The notes: generated by a model from the sequence alone, not told the origin. A stretch of DNA of 64,000 bases from Bog-473 sp963738135 (GCA_963738135.1 CAVTVK010000004.1:558001-622000), one strand, 5' to 3'; numbered from the stretch's first letter, positions 18,870-29,343 are shown. Program-made: numbers and translations.

Positions 18870-19175
18870 TCAGCCCTTCAGCGAGTCCAGGTCGTCCGCC
18901 ACCGTCGTCTCGCGGCGGCGGAAGTTGGTCACCACGATGCCCAGGCCCACCACGACCTCGGCCGCGGCCACCACGAGCACGAAGAACACGATGGCCTGTC
19001 CCCCGATGTCGTCGAGCATGCGGGCGAAGGTGACGAAGGTCAGGTTGGCCGCGTTGAGCATCAGTTCGATGCACATGAACATGATCAGGACGTTGCGCCG
19101 CACCAGCAGCCCGATGGCGCCGATGGTGAAGACGATGGCGGCCAGGCCGATGTACCAGGCTCCCGAGAGGCTCAT
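18870..19175 (-). CDS. nuoK: NADH-quinone oxidoreductase subunit K
   Basis: Small membrane subunit of 101 aa with three predicted helices. The helix RRNVLIMFMCIELMLNAANL carries the conserved glutamate of the proton path, and the third helix reads FFVLVVAAAEVVVGLGIVV with a second conserved glutamate. ATG overlaps the nuoJ stop (ATGA). Confidence 0.97.
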   Translation of the reverse strand: MSLSGAWYIGLAAIVFTIGAIGLLVRRNVLIMFMCIELMLNAANLTFVTFARMLDDIGGQAIVFFVLVVAAAEVVVGLGIVVTNFRRRETTVADDLDSLKG

Positions 19176-19798
19176 GCCGGCAGCTCGCTCTCGGTGGTGC
19201 CTTCGTTCTCGGCGTGCACGGTCGGCGGGCGGCGGGCCAGCACCACGGCCCCGACCACGGCGATGACCAGGAGCGCCGCGGTGGCCTCGAAGGCGAACAG
19301 GTAGGTCGTGAAGAGCTGCTTGCCCAGCTGGGCCGGCTCCCCCGCCGGCGACGTCGGGCCGGCGACGTGCCCCTGGATCGGCCCCACCACCTGCTTGGCG
19401 CCGGTGACCCAGTGCGCCGTGGCCGCCATGGCCAGGACGCCGCCGAGCGTGATGAGGGAGACCACGACGGCGAGGGGACGCTGGCCGACGAGCGGCTCGA
19501 CCGAGGTGTCCTCGGCCCGGTCCACCCCGAGGAACATGATGACGAAGAGGAAGAGGACGACGATGGCGCCGGCGTAGACGATGATCTGCACGGCGGCCAG
19601 GAAGTCGGCCTCCTGCTCGATGAACAGCACGGCGACGCCGAAGAGCGTCATCACCAGGCTGAGGGCGGCGTGCACGGGGTTGCGGGACGTGACGACACCG
19701 ATCGCGCCGACCAGGATGACCGCCGCCGCGGCGGCGAAGACCAAGATGTCGGGCCAGGTGGCGCGCGTGGCAGCCAGGAGTGGCACGGCATGGAGCAT
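19172..19798 (-). CDS. nuoJ: NADH-quinone oxidoreductase subunit J
   Basis: Membrane subunit of 208 aa with five predicted helices. The family signatures NPVHAALSLVMTLFGVAVLF, ADFLAAVQIIVYAGAIVVLF and FVIMFLG are visible, and the last helix is FEATAALLVIAVVGAVVL. The tail after the last helix (RRPPTVHAENEGTTESELPA) is hydrophilic. It follows nuoI after a short gap and overlaps nuoK. Confidence 0.96.
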   Translation of the reverse strand: MLHAVPLLAATRATWPDILVFAAAAAVILVGAIGVVTSRNPVHAALSLVMTLFGVAVLFIEQEADFLAAVQIIVYAGAIVVLFLFVIMFLGVDRAEDTSVEPLVGQRPLAVVVSLITLGGVLAMAATAHWVTGAKQVVGPIQGHVAGPTSPAGEPAQLGKQLFTTYLFAFEATAALLVIAVVGAVVLARRPPTVHAENEGTTESELPA

Positions 19799-19801
19799 GG
19801 G

Positions 19802-20740
19802 TCAGTCGCTCCCCTCGGTGCCGCTGGTCGCGACGGCACCGGTCACCGCCTCGTCGGCCTGGTCGGCCTCGGCCTTCGTCTCGTCGGCCTTGGCCTCAGC
19901 CTTGTCGGCCTTGGCCTCCGCCTTGGCCGCCTTCCGAGAGGCCCGCAACTCCTTCATGCGGGTGCGGGTGGCGTCCATCTTCTTGCGGTTGGCCGCCGCC
20001 CCTTCCTTGGCCCGCCAGATCCGGCCCTGCATGCCGCGGTGGGCCAAGGGGATGTCCTCGTCGAGCAGATGGGCCTCGAGCACCTCGCGCAGTGGCTTGG
20101 AGCCGGTGGCGTCGTCGTCCCGGTGCGCCGACTGCCCGCCCTCGGGGGCGCGCACGCCGTAGCCCAGCTCTCCCTCCCACTGGACCTCGCCCTCGTAGGC
20201 CGCGCTGCCCGACGGGGCGGTGGCGCGCATCCAGCCGGACGTCATCAGGTCGTCACCCTCGCGCCAGTCCTCCCACGGGAGCTTCTTCGGGGTGCCGTCG
20301 TCGTTCACCACCAGCTCTTCCTTGGTATAGATGGCGTCGGAGCGGTTGGTGAAGGAGAACTCGAACAGCTTGGACTCGGTGATGGCCTCGGTCGGGCAGG
20401 CCTCGACGCACATGTCGCAGTGGATGCAGCGTAGGAAGTTGATCTCGTAGACGTAGCCGTAGCGCTCCCCGGGCGACACCGGGTGATCGGGTGGGTTGTC
20501 GAGCCCGCGCACATAGATGCAGTCGGCGGGGCACACACCGGCGCACAGCTCGCAGCCGATGCACTTCTCCATGCCGTCCTCGTAGCGGTTGAGGACGTGG
20601 CGTCCGTGCTGGCGCGGCTGCTTGGGCTTCTTCTCGTCGGGGTACTTGGTCGTGACCCGCGGCCGGGTCAGGTGCTGGAAGGTGAGCTTGAAGCCGCCCA
20701 GGAAGGAGAGCTGGTCCTTGATCTCGTCGCCTGCGCCCAT
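19802..20740 (-). CDS. nuoI: NADH-quinone oxidoreductase subunit I with long C-terminal extension
   Basis: Carries clusters N6a and N6b of complex I. Two 4Fe-4S motifs are clear: CIGCELCAGVCP (Cys 60, 63, 66, 70) and CIHCDMCVEACP (Cys 105, 108, 111, 115). The core ends around residue 180, as in other NuoI, but this protein has 312 aa. The extra 130 residues include a conserved-looking middle part and then a charged Lys/Ala/Glu tail (KAAKAEAKADKAEAKAD) likely to form a helix. ATG overlaps the nuoH stop by one base (TGATG). Confidence 0.95.
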   Translation of the reverse strand: MGAGDEIKDQLSFLGGFKLTFQHLTRPRVTTKYPDEKKPKQPRQHGRHVLNRYEDGMEKCIGCELCAGVCPADCIYVRGLDNPPDHPVSPGERYGYVYEINFLRCIHCDMCVEACPTEAITESKLFEFSFTNRSDAIYTKEELVVNDDGTPKKLPWEDWREGDDLMTSGWMRATAPSGSAAYEGEVQWEGELGYGVRAPEGGQSAHRDDDATGSKPLREVLEAHLLDEDIPLAHRGMQGRIWRAKEGAAANRKKMDATRTRMKELRASRKAAKAEAKADKAEAKADETKAEADQADEAVTGAVATSGTEGSD

Positions 20741-22029
20741 CAGACCTTCCCTCCCGACACGGGGTCGGGCACCGGCGAGAGCCGCGGCGCCCGGGTCACC
20801 CGGCTCCCGACCACCGGAATGACGAGGTCGTCCTCACCGCGGCCCGAACCGATGTTGTTGGCCCGCACGAGCACGAACGAGGCCAGCACGACGACGGGCA
20901 CCAGCCACAGACCGGCCCAGCCCCAGGCGACGATGGCAGCCACCAACAGCAACCACCCCAAGGTCATCGGGATGAGGCGCTTCCAACCCAGGTCCATCAG
21001 CTGGTCGTAGCGCAGGCGCGGCAGGGCCGCACGGAACCACACGTAGATGAAGCAGAACGCAACGGTTTTCAACAAGAAGTAGATGATCGGCATGTAGATG
21101 GTCGCGCCGGGGATGTGGAAGATGTAGCCATTGGGGCCGCCGAAGAACAGTGTCACCACAATGGCCGACATCGTGATGGTGTTCATGAACTCCGCCAGGT
21201 AGAACAGGCCGAAGCGGATGGACGAGTACTCGGTGTGGAAGCCGCCGACCAGCTCCGTGTCCGCCTCGGTGAGGTCGAAGGGCGGCCGGGTGAGTTCGGC
21301 CGTGATGGCGATCATGAAGAAGATGAAGGGCAGGAAGCCCAGCCGGATGAGGTTCCAGTTCCAGAACCCGTTCGACTGCGACGCCACGATGGCCCGGGTC
21401 GACAGCGAACCGGTCACCAGCACCACCATCACCGTGGTCATGCCCAGTGCGGCCTCGTAGGAGATCACCTGGGCCGACGCCCGCACCGATCCGAGCAGCG
21501 GGTACTTGGACCCCGAGGACCAGCCGGCCAGCATGACGCCGTAGACGGCGATGCCCGACATGGCGAGGACGAGGAGTATCCCCATGGGCGGGTCGGCCAC
21601 CTGCAGCTCGAAGGTGTGGCTGCCAATGGTGATGACGCCACCGATGGGAACCACGGTGAAGACAAGCACGGCGGGGATCACCGAGAGGTAGGGCGCCAGC
21701 TTGAACACGAAGGAGTCCGCCCGGTCGGGCAGCAGGTCCTCCTTGAAGATCAGCTTGGTCCCGTCGGCGAGCGTCTGCAGCAGGCCCCAGGGCCCAGCCC
21801 GGTTCGGCCCCACCCGGCTCTGCATGTCCGAGATCACCTTGCGCTCGAACCAGATCATCAGCGCCGTGGCGACGAGCAGCGCCACGAAGGCGGCCACGCA
21901 CTTGATGATGACGATGAGCCAGACCTCCCAGTTGAGGCCGAAATAGAAGAGCGGGTCGCCGTTCCCGGCGTCCGCGCTGTGCGTCAGGATCGGCGCCGAG
22001 TTGGACAGGAGGGCGGCGGCGGCGATCAC
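20740..22029 (-). CDS. nuoH: NADH-quinone oxidoreductase subunit H
   Basis: Membrane subunit of 429 aa that joins the quinone site to the proton pumps. Signatures: ERKVISDMQSRVGPNRAGPW, LADGTKLIFKED, ELTRPPFDLTEADTELVGGF, EYSSIRFGLFYLAEFMNT. GTG start overlaps the true stop of nuoG (GTGA) once the nuoG frameshift is repaired, which supports that repair. Confidence 0.97.
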   Translation of the reverse strand: MIAAAALLSNSAPILTHSADAGNGDPLFYFGLNWEVWLIVIIKCVAAFVALLVATALMIWFERKVISDMQSRVGPNRAGPWGLLQTLADGTKLIFKEDLLPDRADSFVFKLAPYLSVIPAVLVFTVVPIGGVITIGSHTFELQVADPPMGILLVLAMSGIAVYGVMLAGWSSGSKYPLLGSVRASAQVISYEAALGMTTVMVVLVTGSLSTRAIVASQSNGFWNWNLIRLGFLPFIFFMIAITAELTRPPFDLTEADTELVGGFHTEYSSIRFGLFYLAEFMNTITMSAIVVTLFFGGPNGYIFHIPGATIYMPIIYFLLKTVAFCFIYVWFRAALPRLRYDQLMDLGWKRLIPMTLGWLLLVAAIVAWGWAGLWLVPVVVLASFVLVRANNIGSGRGEDDLVIPVVGSRVTRAPRLSPVPDPVSGGKV

Positions 22030-24922
22030 ACCGACTCCAGTCGCACGTCGGTCACCAGCTGGCGACTGTCGATGAGCGTCGCCACGGCGTTGGGGGCGCG
22101 CTCTCGCCGCCGGGCACGTTGAAGTCGATGGCGACGACGCCCCGGGCCACGCCCTCGTCGGACTCGGCGGCCAGGGTCAACTCGCCCCGGGCCGAACGCA
22201 CCTTGATGCGGTCACCCGTCGTGGCCCCGAGCCGGTCGAGGTCGTAGGGATTGGCGCGCGCGACGAGCACCGGCACGAGGGGCGTGAGCGACGGCGAGCC
22301 CGTGACCGAGCTGCCGGCGTCGTAGAGGCGGCGGCCCGAAACCAGCCGCAGGCTGTAGCTGTCGACCTTGGGGATCTGCAGCGGCTCGGTGCCGCCGGTA
22401 CCGGTCCCGGCCAACAGGGGCGGCGGGCTGCCCAAGTCGGCCATGTGTTCGGAGGCGGGACTGCTGGTGCCCGTGCCGACGCGCGGCGGCGCACCCTGGC
22501 GCTCCACCGACTCGACACCGGGCAGCGCCATGGGGTCGATCGGCGAGACGTCGTCGCGGTGGCTCTCGTTCCCGGTGAGCGGTACGAGGATCCCGTCGTG
22601 GGCCACGTCGGAGTGGAGGACCTCCTGGGTCAGCCCCGCGTAGGCCGGGGCCGTCCGGGTCAGCTCGTCCGAGAGGTCGTTGTCGTTGGCCAGGCCGAGG
22701 TCCGACCCGAGGGCGACGGCGAGCTCGGCGGCGATCATCCAGTCGGGCCAGGCGAAGCCGGGCGCGGAGAGCTTGGGGCCGAGGCGGCTGACCCGCCCCT
22801 CGATGTTGGTCGTCGTGCCGGCGCGCTCGTGCGTCACCGCGCAGGGCAGCACGACGTCGGCGTGGGCGTCGACCGACTCGGACGGGTGGCCGGTGACGGC
22901 CACGACGAAGTGCCCGGCTCCCAGCGCCTTGGCGGCGACGGCGCGGTCGGGGAAGTCGTCCAGGGGGTCGGCGCCGAGCAGGACGAGCGCGCGCACGGCG
23001 CTGCCGTCGTCACGCTCGCCCGCCATGGACCCGAGGATCTCTGCGGTGGAGAGACCGGCGGCGGCGGGCACCGAGCCCCAGGCGGCGGTGAAGCGCTCGC
23101 GGCCGGCATCGAGGCTGACCCGGCCCGGGAGAATGCCCGGCGCCAGTCCCATGTCGAGTGCGCCGAAGACGTTGCCGCGACGCAGCGCCGGCAGGAAGGT
23201 TGCCTTGGGCAGCGCTGCCGCCAGCGCCCGCACCGCGTCCGCCGCCACCTCGCCCGATTCGGCATAGGAGGGCCGGCCGGCCACGACGACCACGCCGTCG
23301 CCGTCGGGGTGCGCCGCCAGCACGGCGCGGGCGGCCTCGAGCTGGTCCGTCGTCACCGACGCACCCTCCGGGTGCGAGCGCAGCGCGGTGCTGGCCGCGG
23401 CATCGCCGGTCAGGGCGCGGGCCATCAGCGGCGCGTCGCCCGGGCGGATGCGCAACGACGACGACGCCAAGGGGGTGAGGGCAGTGGGGCTGGGCGCGAT
23501 TTCGAGCAGTGTCGTGTCGCCGCCGACCACGGCCTCGCGCAGGCGCAGGAACAGCACGGGCAGCTCCTCGCGCAGGTCGCCGGCCAGAGTGAGCAGCACC
23601 GGCGCGGCGCAGGCCTCGTCGATGGTGGCCCGGGGCAGCCCCAGCACCAGCTCCGCCGGCAGGCCGTCGCCAAGCTGGGCGTCGACGGAGTCGGTGCCGA
23701 TGACACCCTTGGCCAGCTTGGCCCAGGCGTAGGCGGACTCGTTCGTGAGGCGTGCGCCCCCGATGACGGCCACCGCGGCGGCACCGCCCGCACTCGTGGC
23801 GGCGGTGAGGCCCGCCGCCGCGGCGGCCAGGGCCTCGCCCCAGCTGACGGGGACCAGCTCGCCCTCCTTGCGGACGCGCGGCTCCACCAACCGACCGTGC
23901 TCGAAGCGACCCGTCTCGCGGGCCTCGCCGAGGAACTGGCCGCGGCTGGCCCCGAGCGAGACCACCTGGGACGCGGTGGCGGGCACCACGTCGACGGCCT
24001 CGTCCGCCAGCTCGGTCGGCTGGGGGCCGTTGTCCACCTCGTCACCGTTCACGGACTCGAAGCTGAAGCGCCCCTTGTCGCAGAGCCAGCCGTGGTTGAC
24101 CGGCTCCGAGTCGATGCCGAGCAGCCGGGTCAGGCGGTTCTGCGAGGACTGCACGGCCACCCGGCACCCCACGGAGCAGGCGGTACAGGTGGACTCGACC
24201 TGATCGAGGTCCCAGGGCCGGGCGGTGAAGCGGTAGGGCGTGGCGGTCAGCGCGCCGACCGGGCAGATCTGCACGGTGTTCCCGCTGAAGTAGGAGGAGA
24301 AGGGCTCGGTCGGGAAGGTCGCTACCTCGACGCCCTCGCCGCGCCCGGAGAAGTCGATCTGCGCCTCGCCGGCCACGTCCGAGGCGAAGCGGGTGCAGCG
24401 GGCGCACTGAATGCAGCGCTCGCGGTCGAGCAGGACGAGGTCGGAGATGGCGATGGGCTTCTCGAAATGGCGCTTCTCCTCAATGAAGCGCGTCTCGCCG
24501 GGGCCGTAGGCCAGCGTCTGGTCCTGCAGCGGGCACTCGCCGCCCTTGTCGCACACCGGGCAGTCCAACGGGTGGTTGGCGAGGAGGAACTCGAGCACCC
24601 CGTCCTGTGCCTTCTTCACCTTCTCCGAGGTGGTGTCGACCACCATGCCCTCGCCGGCCTCAATGAAGCAGGCCGGCTGCAGCGTGGCACCGCGCGGGCC
24701 GTCCACCTCGACCAGGCACATGCGACACATGCCCACGGGCTCCATACGCGGGTGGTAGCAGAAGCGCGGGATGTAGGTCCCGGCCCGCTCGGCCGCGGCG
24801 ATCAGCAGCTCGCCCTTGCGCGCACTGACCTCGCGCCCGTCGAGGGTGAAGGCGTGCGTCCCGTCGTCGGCGTCCTTCGCCAGCGCGTCGGTCGGGCTCT
24901 TGGTCCTGGCCGTGTCAGTCAA
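22026..24922 (-). CDS. nuoG: NADH-quinone oxidoreductase subunit G (frameshift at the 3' end)
   Basis: Fe-S electron-transfer subunit, about 965 aa. N-terminal 2Fe-2S domain (FCYHPRMEPVGMCRMCLVEV), the HxxxCxxC set (HPLDCPVCDKGGECPLQD) and CIQCARC 4Fe-4S motifs, then a molybdopterin-oxidoreductase-like domain. Near 22103 one base is missing; the repaired frame reads RAPNAVATLIDSRQLVTDV and stops at 22026, giving a GTGA overlap with nuoH. The start is TTG 24922 with GAAGGAGG upstream inside nuoF, an 8-base overlap. The frame as given ends early at 22052 with a non-family tail. Confidence 0.93.
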
Positions 24923-26219
24923 AGGGACACCCCCCCTCCTTCACGTGCACCAGGAACTCGTCGCGGAACATGCGGATGCCCGATGCGATGGACGACGGGA
25001 TCGACGGCCCGAGGACGCAGATCGTCGTCTGCTGCGGAGGCCAGACCACGCCGGGAGAGATGTTGTCGCACAGGTCCATGAGGAGGTCCAGATCTTCCTC
25101 GCGCCCGCCGCCGTTCTCAATTCGGTACAGGATGCGCTCCAGCCAGCCGGACCCCTCGCGACACGGCGTGCACTGCCCGCACGACTCGCGGGAGAAGAAC
25201 TTGGTGATGCGCCAGGCGGCACGGACCGTGCAGGTGGCCGAGTCCATGACGACGACCGAGCCCGAGCCGAGCATGGAGCCGGCGTTGCCCACCTCGTCCT
25301 GACCCAGCGCCAGGTCCACCTGGTCCGGGCCGAACCACGGGGCCGAGACGCCGCCGGGGATGAACGCCTTGAGCGTGTTCGAGCCGCGGATGCCACCGCC
25401 GAGCACCGGGGCGTAGATGAGGTCACGGAACGTGGTCTTGACCATCTCGAGCTCGTAGTTGCCGGGCTTGCGCACGTGACCGGCCAGCGCGAACAGGCGC
25501 GTCCCGGTGGAGCGACCGGCACCCAGTGCGGCAAACGCGGCACCGCCGTTGTTCACGATCCAGGGGATGTTGGCCATCGTCTCGACGTTGTTGACCACCG
25601 TGGGCTCGCCGTAGAGGCCGATGGCGGCGGGGAAGAACGGCGGCTTGATGCGCGGGAAGCCGCGCTTGCCCTCGAGCGACTCGAGCAGCGCCGTCTCCTC
25701 GCCGCAGATGTAGGCGCCGGCGCCGGGGTGCACGACGATGTCGAGCGAAAAGCCCGAGTCGAAGATGTTGCTCCCCACGGCGCCATGGGCGTAGGCCTCG
25801 TTCAAGGCGGTCTGCAGGCGCTCCAGTCCGAGCGCGAACTCCCCCCGCAGGTAGATGAAGGCCTGGGTCACCTGCAGCGCATAGGCCGAGATCAACACGC
25901 CCTCGAGGATCTGGTGCGGGTCGCCCTCAATGAGCATGTGGTCCTTGAAGGTGGCCGGCTCGGACTCGTCACCGTTGATCACCAGGTAGGTCAGCGGGTT
26001 CTTGCGCAGCATCGACCATTTGCGCCCGGCCGGGAAGCCCGCCCCGCCGCGGCCGAGCAGGCTGGCCGCGTCGACCTCGGCCGCCACCGCCTCGGGCGTC
26101 AGGGACAGGGCCTTGCGCAGCCCGGTGTACCCGCCGGTGGCCAGATAGCGCTCGAGGGTGAAGGAGTCGTCGTAGCCGAGGCGCGCCGTGATGATCTTGG
26201 GGGCGTCGGTGAGGGCCAT
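24915..26219 (-). CDS. nuoF: NADH-quinone oxidoreductase subunit F
   Basis: NADH-binding subunit of 434 aa with FMN and one 4Fe-4S cluster. Motifs: GRGGAGFPAGRKW (NADH/FMN), GDESEPATFKDH, GAGAYICGEETALLESLEGK and the cluster box SCGQCTPCREG. ATG 26219 shares one base with the repaired stop of nuoE. The open frame runs 111 codons further upstream but that part is the out-of-frame shadow of nuoE. Confidence 0.97.
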   Translation of the reverse strand: MALTDAPKIITARLGYDDSFTLERYLATGGYTGLRKALSLTPEAVAAEVDAASLLGRGGAGFPAGRKWSMLRKNPLTYLVINGDESEPATFKDHMLIEGDPHQILEGVLISAYALQVTQAFIYLRGEFALGLERLQTALNEAYAHGAVGSNIFDSGFSLDIVVHPGAGAYICGEETALLESLEGKRGFPRIKPPFFPAAIGLYGEPTVVNNVETMANIPWIVNNGGAAFAALGAGRSTGTRLFALAGHVRKPGNYELEMVKTTFRDLIYAPVLGGGIRGSNTLKAFIPGGVSAPWFGPDQVDLALGQDEVGNAGSMLGSGSVVVMDSATCTVRAAWRITKFFSRESCGQCTPCREGSGWLERILYRIENGGGREEDLDLLMDLCDNISPGVVWPPQQTTICVLGPSIPSSIASGIRMFRDEFLVHVKEGGCPFD

Positions 26220-26862
26220 CAGGCCTTCTTCTCCGCATCGGCGCGGCGGCCGCGGCGCCGGCCCGGGCGGCCTGTTCCTGCGCCACCGCGGCCCGCTCGG
26301 TCCTGATGGCGGTGGGGTCGGCCTGCAGGCCGACGGTGCGGCGCACCCGCACGAGCGTGCCGTGGCCGGGCACCGTGTCGGCCAGGCGGCCGGCGCGCAG
26401 ATCCTCCACCAGCGCGTCGAAGCTCTCGGGCGTCTGCGCTCCCACGTAGCGGTGGTTGACCTGCACGCACGGCGTCTTGTCGCAATCGGCCAGGCACTCC
26501 GCCTCGTGGAGGGTGAAGAGACCGTCGGGCGTAGTCCCGCCGGCACGAACACCGAGCGTCACCTCGGCGTGCTCCAACAGCTCGAGCGCACCGCCGAGCA
26601 TGCAGGCGATGTTGGTGCAGACCGCCACGGCGTAGGTGCCGACGGGCTCGACGTGCAACATGTCGTAGAAGGTCGCGGTGCCCCGCACCTCGGCCGCCGT
26701 GACGCCACACAGATCGGCGATCTCGCTCACCGCCTCGGGACGCAGCCAACCGTCCTGCTCCTGGGCCAGGTGGCACAGCGGGATGAGTGCTGAGCGCGGC
26801 TCGGGATAGAGCGCGACCAGTTCCTCGGCCCGGGTGCGGATGTCGGTGTTGAGGTGGCTCAC
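26219..26862 (-). CDS. nuoE: NADH-quinone oxidoreductase subunit E (frameshift in the C-terminal tail)
   Basis: 24-kDa subunit with a 2Fe-2S cluster. Ligands are visible as CTNIAC and ECLADC, about 40 residues apart (CxxxxC, CxxxC). Core residues 1-190 are intact. In an alanine-rich tail around 26241-26262 one base is missing; the repaired end reads ADAEKKA and stops at 26219, meeting the nuoF start as TGATG. Unrepaired, the frame would run on through nuoF. GTG start overlaps the nuoD stop (GTGA). Confidence 0.92.
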
Positions 26863-28265
26863 CGGTCCACCTCGCCCATGACCGGGTCGACCGACGAAAT
26901 GACAGCGACCGCGTCGGCCATGGTGCCGCCGCGCAGGAGCAGCGGGAGGGCCTGCAGGTTGACGAAACTCGGCGCACGGATGTGCATGCGGAACGGCTTC
27001 GAGGTCCCGTCCGAGACGATGTAGCAGCCCAGCTCGCCCCGGGGAGACTCGACCGCCACGTAGACCTCGCCTTCGGGAACCCGGAAGCCCTCGGTGAAGA
27101 TCTTGAAGTGGTGGATCAGCGCCTCCATGCTCTCGTCGATGCGGGCACGGGGCGGCGGGGTCACCTTGCGGTCCTGCACGCGGTAGTCCCCGGGGGGCAT
27201 CATCTCGGCGATCTGGCGGATCATCTTGATGGACTCGCGGATCTCGTTGAGGCGCACCGAGTAGCGGTCGAAGTTGTCGCCGTAGGTACCCACGATCACG
27301 TCGAAGTCGAGCTTGTCGTAGGCCAGGTAGGGCATGGTGCGCCGCAGGTCCCAGGGCACGCCGGTGGAGCGCAGGATGGGCCCGGTCACCGAGAGCGCGA
27401 GCGCCTCCTCGGCCGAGATGTTGCCGACCGCCTCTGTCCGCTCCCGGAAGATGGGCTGGCCGGTCAGCAGTTCGTCGTACTCGTAGGTGCGGGCCAGAAT
27501 CGTCTCGCAGATGATGTCGATGTCGTCCTCCCAGCCGTCGGGCAGGTCGGCCGCGACGCCGCCGGGGCGGATGTAGTTGCAGTTCATCCGCAGCCCGGTC
27601 GCCTTCTCGAAGAAGGCGAGGACCATCTCGCGCTCACGGAAGCCGTAGATCAGCATGGAGGTGGAGCCGAGGTCCCCTCCGTTGGTGGCCATCCACAGCA
27701 GGTGCGACGACACCCGGTTCAGCTCGACCATGAGCATCCGGATCCAGACGGCGCGCGGTGGCGTCTCCACGTCCAGGAGGGCCTCGGTGGCCAGTGAGAA
27801 GACCAACTCGTTGTGGAGCGGGGACAGATAGTCCATCCGGGTCACGTTGGTCGAGCCCTGGACGTAGGTCAGCTCCTCCCCCTGCTTCTCCATGCCGGTG
27901 TGGAGGTAGCCGATGATGGGCTTGGTGCGCAGGATCGTCTCGCCGTCCAGCTCGAGCATGAGGCGCAGGACGCCGTGGGTGGAGGGGTGTTGGGGCCCCA
28001 TGTTGATGATCGTCGTCTCGTCGTCACGGCGTTCGATGTCGATGTCAGCCGGATCCGCGTAGCCGCCCTCAGGGAGACGAAGGACCGCGCCGACCTCCTG
28101 GCGGAGTTCGCCGGCGCTGGTGGTGGTGCGGGACCGTAGGCCCTGGTCGCCCTCCGACGTCTCCATGACCAGGGCCTGCTCTTCGGCCTCGTGACGCGCC
28201 GCCAGGCCGGCCTCGTCCTGCTGGTCCTCGGGTTCGAGGTCGTGGCCGTCGTCGTGTTCGGTCAT
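26859..28265 (-). CDS. nuoD: NADH-quinone oxidoreductase subunit D
   Basis: Quinone-site subunit, 468 aa, related to hydrogenase large subunits. Signatures: NMGPQHPSTHGVLRLMLELD, IGYLHTGMEK, RMDYLSPLHNE, ESPRGELGCY and the end SSVDPVMGEVDR. The first 75 residues are a charged, Glu/Asp-rich extension not seen in short NuoD forms. ATG overlaps the nuoC stop. Confidence 0.97.
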   Translation of the reverse strand: MTEHDDGHDLEPEDQQDEAGLAARHEAEEQALVMETSEGDQGLRSRTTTSAGELRQEVGAVLRLPEGGYADPADIDIERRDDETTIINMGPQHPSTHGVLRLMLELDGETILRTKPIIGYLHTGMEKQGEELTYVQGSTNVTRMDYLSPLHNELVFSLATEALLDVETPPRAVWIRMLMVELNRVSSHLLWMATNGGDLGSTSMLIYGFREREMVLAFFEKATGLRMNCNYIRPGGVAADLPDGWEDDIDIICETILARTYEYDELLTGQPIFRERTEAVGNISAEEALALSVTGPILRSTGVPWDLRRTMPYLAYDKLDFDVIVGTYGDNFDRYSVRLNEIRESIKMIRQIAEMMPPGDYRVQDRKVTPPPRARIDESMEALIHHFKIFTEGFRVPEGEVYVAVESPRGELGCYIVSDGTSKPFRMHIRAPSFVNLQALPLLLRGGTMADAVAVISSVDPVMGEVDR

Positions 28266-28783
28266 CGGGGGCCCGGCGCTTCCTTGAATTGCACCGGCAC
28301 CCGCCCGACCCCGTAGTCCTTGCGCAGGGGGTGGCCCTCCCAGTCGTCGGGCATGAGGATGCGCGTCATGTCGGGGTGATCCTCGAAGATGATCCCGAAC
28401 ATGTCGTAGGCCTCGCGCTCCATGGAGTCGACACCGGGGTAGACGTCGACCACGCTGTCGACAGTCGGATCCGACTCAGGCACCTGTACCCTGATGCGCA
28501 CACGCTGGCGGGAAGAGAGCGACAGCAGGTTGACGACGACCTCGAAGCGCTCAGCCGTCATGCCTTCGGGCAGGGAGCGGCCGGGGTGCGTCAGGTAGTC
28601 GACGGCGCACAGGTCGCTGCACATCTCGAAGCCGGCCTCACGAAAAGCTCCCACCATCTGCTTGTAGGTCTCGCGGTGGGGAAAGGCCAGTTGATCGACC
28701 AGACGGTCGGGCAGACGCGGCACCTCGGGGAGGACACTGGCAGGGGAGGCCACCGGCGCGGTCGTCGGGGTCGTCCCGCTCAC
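28262..28783 (-). CDS. nuoC: NADH-quinone oxidoreductase subunit C
   Basis: 30-kDa subunit of 173 aa. Family box DVYPGVDSMEREAYDMFGI and DHPDMTRILMPDDWEGHPLR, followed by the KDYGVGRVPVQF end, are clear. GTG start overlaps the nuoB stop (GTGA). Confidence 0.96.
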   Translation of the reverse strand: MSGTTPTTAPVASPASVLPEVPRLPDRLVDQLAFPHRETYKQMVGAFREAGFEMCSDLCAVDYLTHPGRSLPEGMTAERFEVVVNLLSLSSRQRVRIRVQVPESDPTVDSVVDVYPGVDSMEREAYDMFGIIFEDHPDMTRILMPDDWEGHPLRKDYGVGRVPVQFKEAPGPR

Positions 28784-29340
28784 CGTGGCGTGGCCACCCG
28801 CACGGCGTCGGGGACGGTGGGCACCCAGCCACCGGTCGCCTGCTCGCCTGCCGGGACGGAGGATCCGGGCCGGCGGGTGATCTCACCGGTGCGGATCTTC
28901 TCGTGCAGCGTCAAGATGGCGTGCAGGAGCGTCTCGGGCGACGGTGGGCAGCCGGGGGCGTAGACGTCCACCGGAACGATCTGGTCAACTCCCTGCACAA
29001 TGGCGTAGTTGTTGAACATCCCTCCCGTCGACGCGCAGACACCCATGGAGATGACCCACTTGGGTTCCATCATCTGGTCGTAGATCTGGCGAAGTACCGG
29101 GGCCATCTTCTGCGAGACCCGTCCGGCCACGATCATCAGATCGGCCTGTCGCGGCGAACTCCGGAAGACCTCCATGCCGAGCCGGCTGATGTCGTAGTCG
29201 GCCGCCCCGACAGAGATCATCTCAATGGCGCAGCAGGCGAGGCCGAAGGTGGCCGGCCAGACGCTGTTGCGCCGGGCCCACTTGACCAGATCCTCGATCC
29301 GGCCGGTCAGGAAATTGTGCTGGAGGTCCTCGAACCCCAT
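28780..29340 (-). CDS. nuoB: NADH-quinone oxidoreductase subunit B
   Basis: Holds cluster N2, the last Fe-S centre before quinone. 186 aa. The tandem cysteine box FGLACCAIEM and the later GVCASTGGMFNNYA and YAPGCPPSPETLL cysteines give all four ligands. It lies three bases after nuoA and overlaps nuoC. A 35-residue hydrophilic tail follows the core. Confidence 0.97.
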   Translation of the reverse strand: MGFEDLQHNFLTGRIEDLVKWARRNSVWPATFGLACCAIEMISVGAADYDISRLGMEVFRSSPRQADLMIVAGRVSQKMAPVLRQIYDQMMEPKWVISMGVCASTGGMFNNYAIVQGVDQIVPVDVYAPGCPPSPETLLHAILTLHEKIRTGEITRRPGSSVPAGEQATGGWVPTVPDAVRVATPR

Positions 29341-29343
29341 CGC

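Noticed and set aside
26219..26977. 252-aa minus-strand frame across nuoE
   Set aside because: It is out of frame with NuoE except for its last few residues, which show where the repaired nuoE ends.
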